This document shows positions 1 to 14,100 of a stretch of DNA of 64,000 nt, one piece after another; positions within the stretch are counted from its first letter, which is position 1, and each line of letters starts with the position of its first letter. A model generated the notes under the pieces. The model worked only from the letters and a program-made list of their open reading frames with translations. It was not told the origin of the DNA and did no database searches. A program made the position numbers and the translations under genes. Source of the DNA: Liolophura sinensis (Eukaryota > Mollusca > Polyplacophora > Chitonida > Chitonidae); the NCBI RefSeq assembly GCF_032854445.1, contig NC_088297.1:21773127-21837126 (forward strand), read 5' to 3'.

Positions 1-2976
1 ATAACGTGGACAAAATTTTAATCTTTAAAGCCGAAAAATAAGTTTTACGATCGCATTTTAAATTTTGACTTCAGTCAGAAATGGCTTTGTTGAGTCGGTC
101 CAAGGTGCTAAGCCACACTTACTGGCGACTTTGTATATTTGTGTTTTGGTATTAGTTGCACAAAATGCGAATTTCCAGTATTTCATTTCCAAATAGAGGT
201 GGTATGTTACACTGATGAATATCACTTTTTGATATGACACTTTTGAATATCATCTTATACTACTCAAACAGCACTGCTGATAAACAAAAACATGTAAACG
301 ATAAACAGAGAACTGCAGTGAAATTTACGTATTTTGTACGTCATGCTAGTAAACTAGTATATACGTGATAAAGGACGACAAAATGTGTCGCAGGGATTAT
401 CTTTCACTTGGATAATATTACAAAATATTTATAGTTAATGGTGCAAAATCTTCAATTTCCGTACCATACAGTCTTAAGTAGGCGACACGTTTTTAAGTTG
501 CTCAGGCCACGATAGCAAAATTAATGAGTCTGATACCCAGATGGTACCCTTTCGAATACTGCTGAAAAAGTGCCCTTTTAGGGTAAAATGGACGAAAATT
601 AACCAATTCCACGTTTTAAAGTGAGCTCTGATTAAGATCTGCCATGAAGAAAGGATTTTCTCTAATGTTTTATGTTCCTCTAACAAAACAGTTGCCACTT
701 ATAAAGTTTTACTACACATAAAAAAGAACAAACATACAAGTTCATATTAAATGACGAGGAAATGAGTAAACTATACGTGAGAAAAAACGACTAGACTTTG
801 AGCAGAGAGGGACCATTTCATACACCTTTACCTTTATCAACCATTTTTGAATAAACCAAAAGTGAAAATACTTAACATACATACAACATAAATACAGAGA
901 AAAGTCTCTGTATTGTAAAACAGAATCCCAATATCACATTTCAGTGTTGTGTCAAGGTCAATCTAACATACAATGTATATTAATGATACGTCACGTGATG
1001 CCAATAAAATATAGTGGTATGCCATTAATTAGTTATAAGTTTAACTACAAGTACATAAACAGAAAAGTTTACTACTGCATTGTATATGGTTCGCATGCCT
1101 GTACTTCCTCTGGTTTGATAGGTCACTAGGGCAATGTTACAAAAATACACAACGCAATACTGAGAAATTATGGAAAATAATTGGTAGTCTACATGTCACG
1201 ACCAACAAGTACTGTCAGTTTTCCCAGAATGCATTTTGACGCGTTCGTCTATAAATACACATTTCAGATTGGCTACTGCTGTGACTGTAAACACCAATCA
1301 ATTTGGAGTGGGAGTGGCTGGATGGGGCATTATATAAATAAAGCGTGGCACACTGGTCCCAATTTTTGTACTTCCGGTATAGCACAACCCATGTTATGTA
1401 ACGTTAACCCATAACAGTTCATCCATAGTTCATCCACAGTTCACAAAGTATATCGACAAGAATTACAGGGTTTGTTCATTTCTTGCTACACATCATAGCT
1501 TTCCTGACAAGAAAACTGACACACGTACTACTAGTGCTTCACCTAAACAACTAATAGATTACAGGTGTCGTATCTTTGATAGGAGTTTTTTTTTAACGTG
1601 TACACAAACTTGGATAAAGGATTACTTTCTCCACAAAATCAAGTGTTAATCAATGAATACATATGTCAGTACAATAAATGGTGAACTTCACGTAGCCTAC
1701 GTATTAAAGCTTGACATGTAATTTGGAAATGGTAATATTTCAGCTAACGTAAAACTACAAAGTGAGGTACTGACAAATGAAGTGTGGAAAATTAATTCTT
1801 ACGTCGTGCGTAAATCGACTTTGTGACCTTGCAACTGCAACAACCGGGTGTTTGGTGACTGAAAGCAACTGGGTTTTAGGCGACTGGAAGTGACTAGGAG
1901 CACATGAACGCAACTGGGAGCATGCAATCGGGCACTGGTATTAGTCATTTCATAGTTTCATAGCATTTCATAGCACCAGGGTTTCTTTCAAGGAGCAGAC
2001 GGTGATATATTATATGAAGCTAACTGTGCGAAATGGTGATGTTTGGTCATTTCTCAAGTTCAAAGTACCACAGAACACTGGAACTATCATATTTGAAGGT
2101 TAGACACATTCTGATCACATTTCCAGAAAGAATTTCTCACCTAAAAGTTATAATTTTCATTTTAAGATGCTAAAACTGCTCCAATGCCTATCTCACAAGG
2201 GTTAAATTCGCTTTGTTTTCATTTCCAGTACTTTAGTCACGTGACCAAAGAGTGTGCTGGTGATTGGCTCAAAGCCGCCATGACATCACTGCAAAACCGT
2301 GAACATACTTGAACTTCTGATCATCCAGTTTAACATATTCTACTTTTCTGCGACCGGAAGCATCCAGTTGTCTCCAACTGTGTTAACTAACGACTGCTTG
2401 CACCCAGTTGAAAACAGTTTGCCCATAGTCTGTCATTGTGATATATCGCACACAACAGGTCCCGTGAAAATCACGTTGCTACGTCCGAGCTGACAGTTGC
2501 TTCCAGTTGAGGTTGACCTATGCGTACTGAAACTGGCCAGCCAGTCGTGACTGCAAGGTTTCCTCAGACTTTTCGGCACGAGTATTGTGCGCAGGTCGAA
2601 TATGTCGAACTGGACCCAGTTGCTGAGGGTCCCAAGTCGATCCAAGCCTGGTCTTAAGCTTGTGTCTCCTAAAATGAAGGTGAATGTAGGTCTAATTTCA
2701 AATTTCATCATTTTCAAAAGTGACATTGTTTGTGAAGTTAAAAAAAATCCATAAACAAAAAAAATATACACCAATAAGCACAAAAGAAAAAAAAAACACT
2801 ACACATCTTAAATTCTATTATCTTATCCCGCATTTGTGCATAATGCACAACATTTGTTTTAATAAGAATTCTATTTCCTTTTTGGGGTAAAAAATGTTTC
2901 AAGGGGATAATTCTGATTTGGATGAAACGGTACTACCCAACTAATCAAACTTAACATACATAATTTCCTTTAGTCA
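1..2976. other. non-coding stretch, no gene recognised
   Basis: Only short ORFs without recognisable domains occur on either strand. The DNA is AT-rich with scattered simple repeats, for example repeated CAACTGGG-like words near 1840-1960. A promoter-like block with CACGTG and ATTGG motifs lies near 2236-2285. I see no exon that joins to a known gene. Confidence 0.5.
2236..2285. promoter_or_regulatory. promoter-like block: palindromic E-box plus inverted CCAAT motif
   Basis: GTCACGTGAC at 2236-2245 is a perfect palindrome matching the CLEAR/TFE-type E-box consensus. About 15 bases downstream lies GATTGGCT, an inverted CCAAT box, and then GCCGCCATG, an ideal Kozak context. The ORF from that ATG is only 10 codons, so a gene start is not demonstrated. 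The regulatory role is inference from motif matches. Confidence 0.25.
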
Positions 2977-3292
2977 TCAGTAAAGGCTGCATATGAAGAC
3001 TAAATACCAGTACAAATTAAAAGGTAAAGTTTTGAAACAAAATTCCAGCGAGTCACTATTACTACTGTTGTTTTTAAAGAGAAACGGATACTATCCCATA
3101 TGCTTAATTCAAGCTTTTGTAAACTGAATTGATATCAGTAAAGGCTGCATATGAAGACTAAATACCAGTACAAATTAAAAGGTAAAGTTTTGAAACAAAA
3201 TTCCAGCGAGTCACTATTACTACTGTTGTTTTTATAGAGAAAGGGATACTATCCCATATGCTTAATTCAAGCTTTTGTAAACTGACTTGATA
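2977..3292. repeat. 158-bp tandem duplication (two copies)
   Basis: Two head-to-tail copies, 2977-3134 and 3135-3292, both start TCAGTAAAGGCTGCATATGA. They differ at only a few bases, such as aaagagaaacgg versus atagagaaaggg. The high identity points to a recent duplication. Confidence 0.9.
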
Positions 3293-5120
3293 CCTTAATC
3301 ATACCCGTAATAATTATGGCAATAAATCTGATTTAAACTTGTACCTTGATGACACTTACTTTGTCAGTACTTGAGTCCTTGTCAGCAATTTCGGGTCCAA
3401 GATCATCTCTGTTCAAGTAACATTGTCTTCATACGAAATGAAAGTTACATGCAGCTCAGAATATCCTATGACACACCAAAACTGTTTTTTGGAACAAGTT
3501 TGAGGTCTGTTGACAATTTTGCAATGAAATGAGAGAAGGCTGTCTAATGAGGAAATTAGTTACAAAAGTGGCTTCTCATTTTGGACATGTAAGGCCACAC
3601 CAATTTTAATTGTTTTACGGGCACAATAAATCTTTTTTCAAGATTGCCAGAGGTTCTAAAAAAACAAATAAACCTCAAAAAAATCTAATTTGTGAGGAAA
3701 AAGTAGACTGTTGACAATCTTTCTTGATTGTGGGGATATTTCCATGATCATAAAGTGTTGACAAACAGGAAAATCATAAAAGCATCAAGATAGGTAAGTA
3801 ATAAAAGCGTAGATTTTCAGCTTTATATTTATTCAATTTTTGTTTTGTTTTTTTAATGGCTTGCCCATAAAGACAAAATAAAATGGGCATTACCTTAATA
3901 AAAAATAAAATTCGAATTCATTTCAGTTAGTTGTCAGTGTACTAATGATTTGTTACTTTGGAAGTTTGTTCTCTCGATTACCATGTCAATGTAGATAATC
4001 ACGATTTACCATTTCAACCTTTTTTGTTTTTATTTTCAGCTTTTTTGTTCTTCAAAAGGGCCTAGCCGTGGCCATGCAAAATTACAATACTCAACATTAG
4101 CACTGATGTAAAATTAATTTATGTACTCAGGATAAATTTCTCAGACAGTTTGATAAGAAAGAGAAAAAAAATGAAAAAAGAAACCCTAAAGTCTTAAAAC
4201 CAAAACACCAGTTCTATTGATCTTTAATAGAAAAGTAATTTGAGGTAATACCCTACTGGGTAAATGTACTTAAAAGTTCTATTTCATAGCATTTATTTGT
4301 ATCTGAAAATGCAATTCATGGGGCTACTTTAAATGTTCATTTTGAAAACAGAATTTTTCACAGGGAAAATTCAAGAAAAATGATGTTAACCCTTTATGAT
4401 TAAATGCCAGGCTATTTTTGCTGCTCTGTCTGGGTGTATTAGCATGAGCAGACCCTGAACTTCTTTAAACTTCATGGAAAATTGGTAAGTACCATGCCTG
4501 TGACCAGAGCTCTTTGTAAAAATTAATAAATTAACAGTGAATAATTAATTATACACGTACCTGTTTGCACCAGATAAAATGACTAAACCATTTGTTGTCA
4601 GAGTCAAATCACAAGATTTTCTCCTACACTATACATATAGTTTCTACTGGAAGAGTTAATGAGATGCAAAGTAATCTCTAACCTAACAAACATATTATAG
4701 AAGTCTTTCAACATTCTTAAAAAATTCATCAGAACCTCTAACTTTAATAAGTCCTTACTTGTTTTCTAATTCTAAAGTAACACTGGAATCAAATTTGCGT
4801 GTTTTCAATATCACACATTCAAACAAATACAATGTACACGTTTTAAATACCATGGCATTAAGTTCCTTACCAAAATAACTTGTTGAAGTCTCACCTTCTT
4901 CAAAATAGTTTATGGTGCATACAATTACAAACTCCTAGTAAGGAGCTTGATTTAGAACATTTGTTGAAAAATACAAGTTACCCAAAATACACTGACTAGT
5001 TTTGTACATGAGATCGTGGTAGCTACAGGTTGAACAACTTAACAGAGAGGGCTAGGTCAAAGGTCAAAAATGTCCTTAAATTCCATTGGTTGTGAGTCAA
5101 TGGAAACTAACCAATCCTTG
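3293..5120. other. SNX19-like 3' flank, non-coding
   Basis: This stretch lies beyond the SNX19-like stop codon, read on the minus strand. No coding exon is seen. Candidate minus-strand poly(A) signals are AATAAA (plus-strand TTTATT at about 4292-4297) and a variant ATTAAA nearer 4743. I cannot tell which, if either, is used. Confidence 0.4.
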
Positions 5121-8100
5121 TCATGTTTTGACTGGAACGTCCACCTGAATGGCCAACTCTGGAAACAGGCGTTCCAAAATCAGGTCGAGGAAAGTGTACA
5201 GAAAATGTCTGCAAAGAGAAAATAAACTTCAATTAGAATTTCTTCAAACAGACATTAAATCAAATATTGTTGACTGATGTTGTAAGAGTAAAAAGTTAGT
5301 CAGCTTGATTCTCATTCGTCCACAGCCTCCTGACTAGTGCTTAGATGTCCAATTTGCAGTGTAAAATACACCAATAATGAAAACTTACACACATAGTTAC
5401 CCTAAAACACTGAATTTGGTATTTTGAGATTTTTAACTTGGAGTTTCATCATATGCTTCCAACATTATTTCAGCCAAATTAAGTAGCTACCAGAGGCTCG
5501 TCCTACCAAGCAGTCAGAATTTGAGCCTGGCGCAAGTTCCCTCACAGTACACACTTAAGACATATGTCACCATCGTAAATGCGCTCAATGTAGCGTTGCA
5601 ACTGCTTTGTAGAAATGTGTTCCAGAGGATTACAGTGAATTAAGCCTAGTCATAATGGTCTTTAGTGGTACTGACATGGAGACACGGATTGAGCCTCAAA
5701 TGCCAGTAGCCTCTATGAGACACATTCGCAATACAGACGACTGCAATTGTTTCTACTCAAAATGATATCTATTAGTACATGGGAGCTGGACGATAATTTT
5801 CACCTGATGGCCTATGACGTAAGCTAGTAGTGACATGTTTACTAAATTAAATTTCCATTTCACTGAAAACTCCTCAAGGCATATCTTAAATGTCATTCAC
5901 AGGAATGTGTAACAAAACCAGAAATGTCCAACGTATACTGTTACTTTGAAAAGTTTCCGTTTTATTACCAACTGAAAGCAAGCTTCAGCCTCAAACTTCA
6001 AAGGTCAATGTCCAGGAGTAGGTGCATGTGTAGTAGTGGATAACCTTTAATGCGAATGTGGCTTATAAATGACACTCAAACCACATGTTACACAAAAGAT
6101 GGAGTTACTTCCCTTGACATCACCTCCAAAGCAGAAATTTTACCTGTTGATTTTCTGATTTTCCACCGAGTCAATGGCCTGGGTGATACCATCCTCCAGG
6201 TCCTGATCTCCAATAAGGGCCACAAGAAACTCTGTAATGAGGAGCAGCCATATTTAAAATCGCCACATGAGTACAGCTGTTTAAACTTTTACAAAGCATG
6301 AAGACTGTAAACTGTCCGAGACAATATCACAAATCCTTCAGCACATTCTTTGGTATGCCTTGCGAGAAAACATTTACACTGTACGTATGTAATTTTAAGA
6401 CACTGTTTGTGGAAGACAATAGCTCATCTTTAACATGACATTTGTCCTGCATCAGGCACTGACTCTTTTAGACAGCGGGGGTTATGGAGATGATCAGTAT
6501 TAAACCTGATACATTGTTGGAGCAGGGGAGGTAATAAGACAAGACATGACATCTGTAAACTGATACCACGTCAAGTGTACAACACACGAATGCTGAACAT
6601 CTTGCTGAAGAGCCAGGGTTAGTTCCATTAGCTTGGCTAGAGTCAAGATCTGAACCTTCATTAGGACATGAAAACTGCAACCTTTGGAGTATTGTATTTG
6701 TACAATGTTGAAACACTAAAAGGTAGTTGTATTTTGAATTGCTACACTCTTACTTCGGGCCAACCAATGTTTGAACTGTTACATCGTTTTCTGTTACTTG
6801 GCCTTATACCTGGGAAAAACTCCTTCAAGGCTTTTTTTGCCTGTGCGTTAAGTTCAGCTCTCTCCATTTCAGATAAAACCTCTTCGTCATCACTCGCTAG
6901 CTTCCCCTTCGGCCATATTGTCTCCCTTAGCAACTCCAGATACAGACAGCACTGCTCACTTGACGACAACATAGTCACCTGATCTTCCAGCCATCTGATT
7001 GGTCCAACAAAACAATATGCAAAGAAAAATTCATAAAGAAATATATCTAATATATTATAACAGACATCTTACTGGCATCAATACCATAATTTTTCAACTT
7101 ATTTACTCATTAATTTCACTGATGTTTCATTTTTATTTTGGTCACTGGTTCTGTAAGTGGATTTAAATGAAACATATCCTGTCAGGTGCTGAAAAAAATA
7201 CATCCAGCCATAGACCCCAAGTACAGATAATGACACTGATGGAAGGACTACAGATTATAGAAGAAGTACATATGATGGAAGAACTACATATTACAGAAGA
7301 AGTACATTTGATGGAAGAACTACAGATTATAGAGGAAGTACATATGATGGAAGAACTACAGATTATGGAAGTACATATGATGGAAAAACTACAGATTATA
7401 AAAGAAATACATAAAATGGAAGAACTACAGATTACAAAAGAAGTACATATGATGAAAGAACTACAGATTACAGAAGAAGTATATATAATGGAAGAACTAC
7501 AGATTATAGAAGAAGTACATATGATGGAAGAACTACAGATTATAGTAGTACATATGATGGAAAAACTACAGATTACAGAAGTACATACGATGGAAGAACT
7601 ACAGATTATAGCAGAAATACATATGATGGAAGAACTACATATGATGGAATAATTAATGAAGATGAAAGAACTACATGTATGTATAATGGAAGAGCACAAT
7701 ACAAGTACACTGTATGATACAGACCATGGAAGAACACACAATGGAAGAAATATAAATGACGGCAAATAACAATACTGGAACATCTGATTGGCAAAGGAAC
7801 AATAGATGATGAAGAACACAGGACGGCAGAAAAACAGATGATGAAAAATAAACCAATAACAGAAGAGAAATGTCACATACAAAGAAAAAAGTAAGACAAA
7901 AAACAAAGCATTCAGAAAATACCGCCTGATTAAGTAAAAATGTATGAATTTCAAAGTTACTAACCAACTGAGCCCTTAAATCAACAAGAAAGGCCAAAAT
8001 CATTAAACAGTGACAACTATGACTGTTTATGGTATGCGTAAGGATCGCAGGGCATTGACTTAGTATGTTATTTAGCTGTAAATTATTGCGATGGTGAATG

Positions 8101-11100
8101 ACACTGCAGGGATTATGTGCACAAGTTTACTGCAGAGGTCTTTGATATGCAAATTGTGAACTGCACTTGGCAATCGGTGTACTATGGGTGGCAACTGCAA
8201 CCCTGTGAATGGCTGAGGAAATGTTGAGCTATGAGATAACTGATACGCTAATCACAACTGATGATTGGCTATCTGTGTTTTATGGGTGGCCACTACAACT
8301 CTATGACTGGCCAAAAACTTTAACCAAACCCGACACTGACAGTGACAGTGCCACTGCTCCTGTCACCGGCAGCATCTGATCCCCCTCCCTTTTAAGGTGA
8401 GTTAAAAAGAAAGAAAAAAAGACAGATGGTTTAACAAGTGTTTTGCAAATTGCATACACCTGTCTCTTACCTGTCCAGGGCTCTGCCAGCCACAATTTGG
8501 ATGACCTCCATGACACTCTCCCGGCACACCCAGTTAGTTTGGCCACGCAAAGCTCGCGCACCAAGGTCAAGTATAGCACGGGCCAATGGAATCTCACTGT
8601 AGCACCTTTCATCCAATCCTGAGGAAGATGGAAATAACGGCTTGCTAAGAAGGCAAATGCAGTCATTATGCCACACCAGTTTAAACTGTTCTTTTAAAGG
8701 TAGAATAAATCTTTTTTTTCTATGTCAGAGGAGGGTTAGAAAAATAAAACTTGAAAATCAGGTAATTTTTGGAAAATAAGGATTAATCCAGCCATTTTTC
8801 CTGCTGAACACATATTTCATAAATTTCATACTTGTAAAGCCTTGAAAAACAGGAAATTCATAAAATGCTCAAAATAGGACAAAATACAAAGGTGGATTAG
8901 GTTTTTATTTATATTGCATTATTGAATATTTCAGTCTCGTATTAATACATATTAACACTGATGACATAATAATATCACAGAATTTGCCTTGAATTCGATG
9001 GTTAAATTTAAACTCCAAAAGTCAGTTCTTTCTCTGTGAAAAAAACAAACTTCACTAAATACATGATTATCCTCCAGTCCTAGAAACTACTCTTCCTATA
9101 TACTTAATTGCCAATTTCAAATGTTAAGGGCTGGTGCTCTTGCACAAAGCGATAGTAGGCCAAAAGCTGATTGCAATTACCATGGCAACATATGTGTGGC
9201 AACATATTTGACAAGTGTCTCCACGGTAGTTACAATCAACTTAGCCCACGATCACTTTGCCCATTACCAAAAAACGTTATGATGTTCTCCACTTTGACCT
9301 TGACCAACCACTAGACTGACCTTGAGACGTGGGCGGGTCTGGTGTTGCTGAGCCGTCTCCGTCTGATCTATGAGGAACATAATCCATGGAGTCGTTTTCC
9401 AAGTCAATTTCTCCTAACCTATGGTCAGATCCTAAATTTGGTTCTCCCGAGTCACTCGGTAAGGAATGTGTCGGCATTTCATCTTGCTGAATCCGGGTGA
9501 AGTACTCATCCATGAATTTGTCATACGCAGCCACGTGAGGGTGCTGTGGGAAGAAAATGAACCATTTTCTGAACAACTGTGGTAAATTTCAATTCGGGTT
9601 TAACAACCTTTTAACCTTAGGTTGGTCACACCTGTATGAAGTCTCCTTGTCGTGTACTTGTAGTTCAGTGTTCAATCCGTTGTGTTAAGCACTCAACTTA
9701 GCTATACTCATTTAATCTTTGGATTACTGTTTACCTAACAGTTTAGTTTGGTTTTTACCTGTTTTCATAACCCTAATTCTTCACCATTTTCGACTGCCTC
9801 TGCATCCAATATTTTGTGTAAGGGGGTAGGGAAATAAACTGGACAGTTTTAAGAAGCTTGCATCTTAAGTTACAGAATTATATCATACAGTCATTTCATA
9901 CTATTAAAATTGTATGCATAAATTCCACTTAAAAAAGTGCTTTTGTGATTGAAAAGGTTGACGATTTACAGTAATGCCATACTCATGCAAACAATTTTTC
10001 ATTATTCCAAAGATTGGCAGCATTGAGAGCAGTCTGACCAAAGGACAATTATATGTATAAAAACTGATGGTTAAATTTCAGGATCAACAAAGTTACAGAG
10101 GGATTAGGACTTAATAAAGACAGCCAGATTTGAGTTCCAAAAGTTCAAACAACTGATACAGGTTATTTGAGTTACAAAAGTCCAAACAATTGATACAGGT
10201 TATTTGAGTTCCAAAAGTCCAAACAATTGATACAGGTTATTTGAGTTCCAAAAGTCCAAACAATTGATACAGGTTATTTAAGTTCCAAAAGTCCAAACAA
10301 TTGATACAGGTTATTTGAGTTCCAAAAGATTGCAGACTTAGGATAGCAAAAGTCCAAACAATTCAGGTTGGTTTCAGAATTTAGGTCTTCATACACCGAA
10401 AAACTTTTAAAAGTCTGAACAATTAAGGTTGTTTAACGTTTAAAAAACAAGAGGCCCTAAACCTTGGAGATTCTCCAGCTATAAAAATCTGGAAGGATTA
10501 ATTGTATTAATGATTTACGAGTTCGAGTGAAAGGAGTGGGAGAATTAAGGCCATGAAAATCTAAATATTCCCATCTAATTACTAAGTGCATTTACTTCAG
10601 GAAACAAAAGATATGATGATAAAATGAGGGATTAGTCTTAATAATTATCCTCGTACTGACCTCTTGCTGAATTATGCCAAAGTTCAGCTCAATGTTGTCT
10701 TCATCCCAGGTCACGGCCACCTCCATGACTTTGGCCTCTGGGTTGGAATCTTTACGGGACAGACTGGGCAGGACATCTGGGGTCAAGTTCGGCAGCACAG
10801 TGGCAATTCTGCCAAACACTCCTGACATGGTGCGCACAAACATCTGAGGAAGACATGACAATACTAATGGTTAGAGAATTCAATTCTTCTGAAATTAAGG
10901 CAGTTTTACACGCTGATTTAGCCACAGTTTGAAATTCCAGTGTCTCACTAACAAATTCTGTTCTACTTTCTACATCTATCCACTGTTATCAGAATGTGAT
11001 CAGAATAAGGTGTTTCCCAGACACTGAGACACCCTCCTGCCTAAATATATGGGCAGTAATAATTTAAATTAAATATATTTTAAGTTTTGATAAAAAATAT

Positions 11101-14100
11101 TTCACCTCTGAGTGATGTTGTACAGGATGACCAAAATGTTATTAAGCTTCACAAGAGTTCAAGGTGAACTCAACAAACAAACGAACAAACTGTCATGAAA
11201 AATCAAGGTATTTTAGACAGAGACAATTAATTTATTCTAGTCTGTTTCAAATCATTCTCATGTTTGGAAATTTAGAATTCAATCACAGGATTAATAAAAA
11301 TGCTAAAAAGCCAAAATGGTGCAACACATACCCTGATTCCAAAAACCTTTTCATATAAGAAAGTAGCAATATTCATTGCAATATATGCAGATTTATACTT
11401 TGATTTAGCAGACAAAACTCCACTGGTTGGATTGACATATGTCAGGGGTTCACAAAAAGTATAATTTGATCAGTTCACGCAGAACAATGCCTTCAGAATA
11501 TGAATGAATAAACAACTTGAAAACATTTGAAAAAGTTGAATAATAAAAGTACCAAGAATGAAAAGAAGCTAGCCTTTTACTTCCGTCAAACAAGATGAAG
11601 ATATACATAAAGTACAAATGTTTTGTGTCAAAGCTGTCCGTACTTTGTCTATTCTGGGCACGGATAACTCAGGTGCCTTCCTGACAAATGCGATGTGCGA
11701 TCGACCTTCATACGCCAAAAACTCCTTGATCTCTTCACCATTACAAACTGGCTGTTTCTCTATCACCAGCTGTGGACAACAACAACAACAACAGCTTTAG
11801 TAACATTGGCTGATCTACTGAACAGCTTTGCATGATAAATAAGTGAATTAACTCATTAACTTTTGGACATTCTCAATACTTTTACCTTAATGTTGTAAGT
11901 TATCCTCAGGAGAAATGGCAAATTAAACCTGTTCAACATACAACTTCAAAACAACTCTCTAAATGCTTATTAACACTGTTATATCATCGGACATGTTTAT
12001 TACACAACTACGCCATCAATGGTGTTGCTGTGAGTTCAAGTCCAGCTGATGCCTGTCAAAACGAACTTCTTTAGGAGTTACACAGCTTATCTAAGTATGT
12101 TATCTGAAAACACAAAAACAAGTGAACATGGCTTTAATAGTTCTCTATTTTACTACATCTGTAGATAGGAAGATATACATCTGTATGGATATAAATAAGC
12201 TGTTTTCATCTCACCAACTGTTTTCATCTCACCAGCTGTTTTCATCCCACCAGCTGTTTTCACCTCCCCAGCTGTTTCTATCTCACCAACTGTTTTAATC
12301 TCACTAGCTGTTTTTATTCCTCTCTAACGTAATGACATCCTCATAGGATTTGCAGTATGTGATATGGTTTATTTCTTCACTTCAAAATTGTTTTTTTTTT
12401 ACCCTAACAAAATTCTTTACTTAAAAAATGGTGGTCAGTTTTAGGGCTGCAGGAAACTTAGCAATTTTTTAGTTATATGACAACGAGGAGTCATTAGGTG
12501 TGTGCACATATACCACATCTTCTTGTGGCAGCTAAAGTCCATGCTGCCAAAGTGCTGTCATCACTGAAGTATCATGCCGAAGACACCAGACATGACACCC
12601 GACCCATTCACATTATACTGACACAGGGCCAACCAGTCCTGTTTCCTTGCTCTAACCTCTCAGTGCTGAGCGCCAAGCTAGGCAGTGACAAGCACCATTT
12701 TAAGAGTCTTTAGTATGACCCGACCTGGGTTTGATCTCAAGTCTCCTGACTTTGAGACAGACACTCTAACCATTAGGCCACCCAAGCGTTCCAGCCCAGG
12801 ATAAACCACAGGCCTTTGGCAAGTTTGGTATATTCTAATGTTCCAATTGTGATGTTCAGATGTGCACAATATATTGCTGTAAGACAAGAGGTCTTCCACA
12901 AACATTAGTTATGCAAATGACCATACAAGGGTCCTCAATCATTTATTGTCCCCCTAGGCCCCCAGAAAACTGGGAGTCGGGCATTGTACAAAGTGTGAGA
13001 TTTATGTGTGGAGAGCGACAACTGTGTACCTACAGATTACCCACTTTTATCCACAATGATCCTTTCATTGAAACACATGTACCCTAATTCTTCAACCTTT
13101 TCAACCACCTCTGCAACCAATATTTTTACACATTCCGAGAGAACTATGGGGTGTAGAGACATAATGATGTCTCATGAGCTCGCATTTTTAATGACACGAA
13201 TCAATTTTGGCATCATTTTCATAATAATTGTATGCATAAATTATATTTGATTGGTGTTTTACGTCGCAGAGCCCAAGGGAAACCCATGACCATCTGCAGG
13301 TTGCTGACAGACCTTCCCACATATGGTTGGAGAGGAAGCCAGCATGAGCTGGACCTGAACTCAAAGCGATCGCATTGGAGAGAGACCCCTGGGTCATAAC
13401 GCTGCGCTAGTGTGCTAACCAACAGAGCCACAGAGGCCCCTAAATTACATTGAAAAAGGTGAATCAGTGGTTGAAAAGGTTAAGATTTACAGTACATCTT
13501 ATATATACATCATTTTCCTTGTGTCTTGGCATTAGCAAATCATTAACTTTCCAAACAGAATGCCTCAGTATATTATGGATCTCTGCTCTTGGGCCCTCCT
13601 TATAAACTTCTTTACTGAACATCCACAAAAATAACCAAATAAGAAAATGTCACAAATTGTAGTGAATGCTTTTCTTCTTTAATTTTGGTAATGAAAATTT
13701 TAAGGGCTTTAAAGAAATTAACATGAGAGGAAAATACAACCCCTCCCCCCCCCCTTCTTTCAATATCCCAATAAAAACTTTGGAGTAGGGCCTTTTTTAG
13801 AGGATCGGTCGGGTTATGTCCAACAAACATATTCATAAGCACGGCCTTAGTTTTCGACATATTCATCTGAAGAAGCTAATCAATGTTTATAGGTCACAGC
13901 TTGCTTGATAATCAATATGGGGTTTCTTAAGACATTTGGCAGCCATCACTGCTTTGCATAATTTGACACTGGGGTCATTGTACTATAAAGTTATTCTGAG
14001 AGTTGTTTAAATACTCTCTGTTAAATGTTGACATTCACCTTTTATTGATTGAAACTTAGCACTAAGGTATACAGTATGTATCTCCCAGATGTAACACATT

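Noticed and set aside
7163-7954. 263-codon minus ORF and 161-codon plus ORF, Ile/Cys/Ser-rich and Glu/Met-rich
   Set aside because: They translate the 36/33-bp minisatellite in a SNX19-like intron and have no independent domain.
8169-8310. Imperfect direct repeat (GGGTGGCAACTGCAACCC / GGGTGGCCACTACAACTC)
   Set aside because: Only two diverged partial copies. Too weak to call an element.
13188-13431. Two minus ORFs of about 70 codons
   Set aside because: They translate a SINE copy. The similar ORF at 42774-43059 has the same origin.
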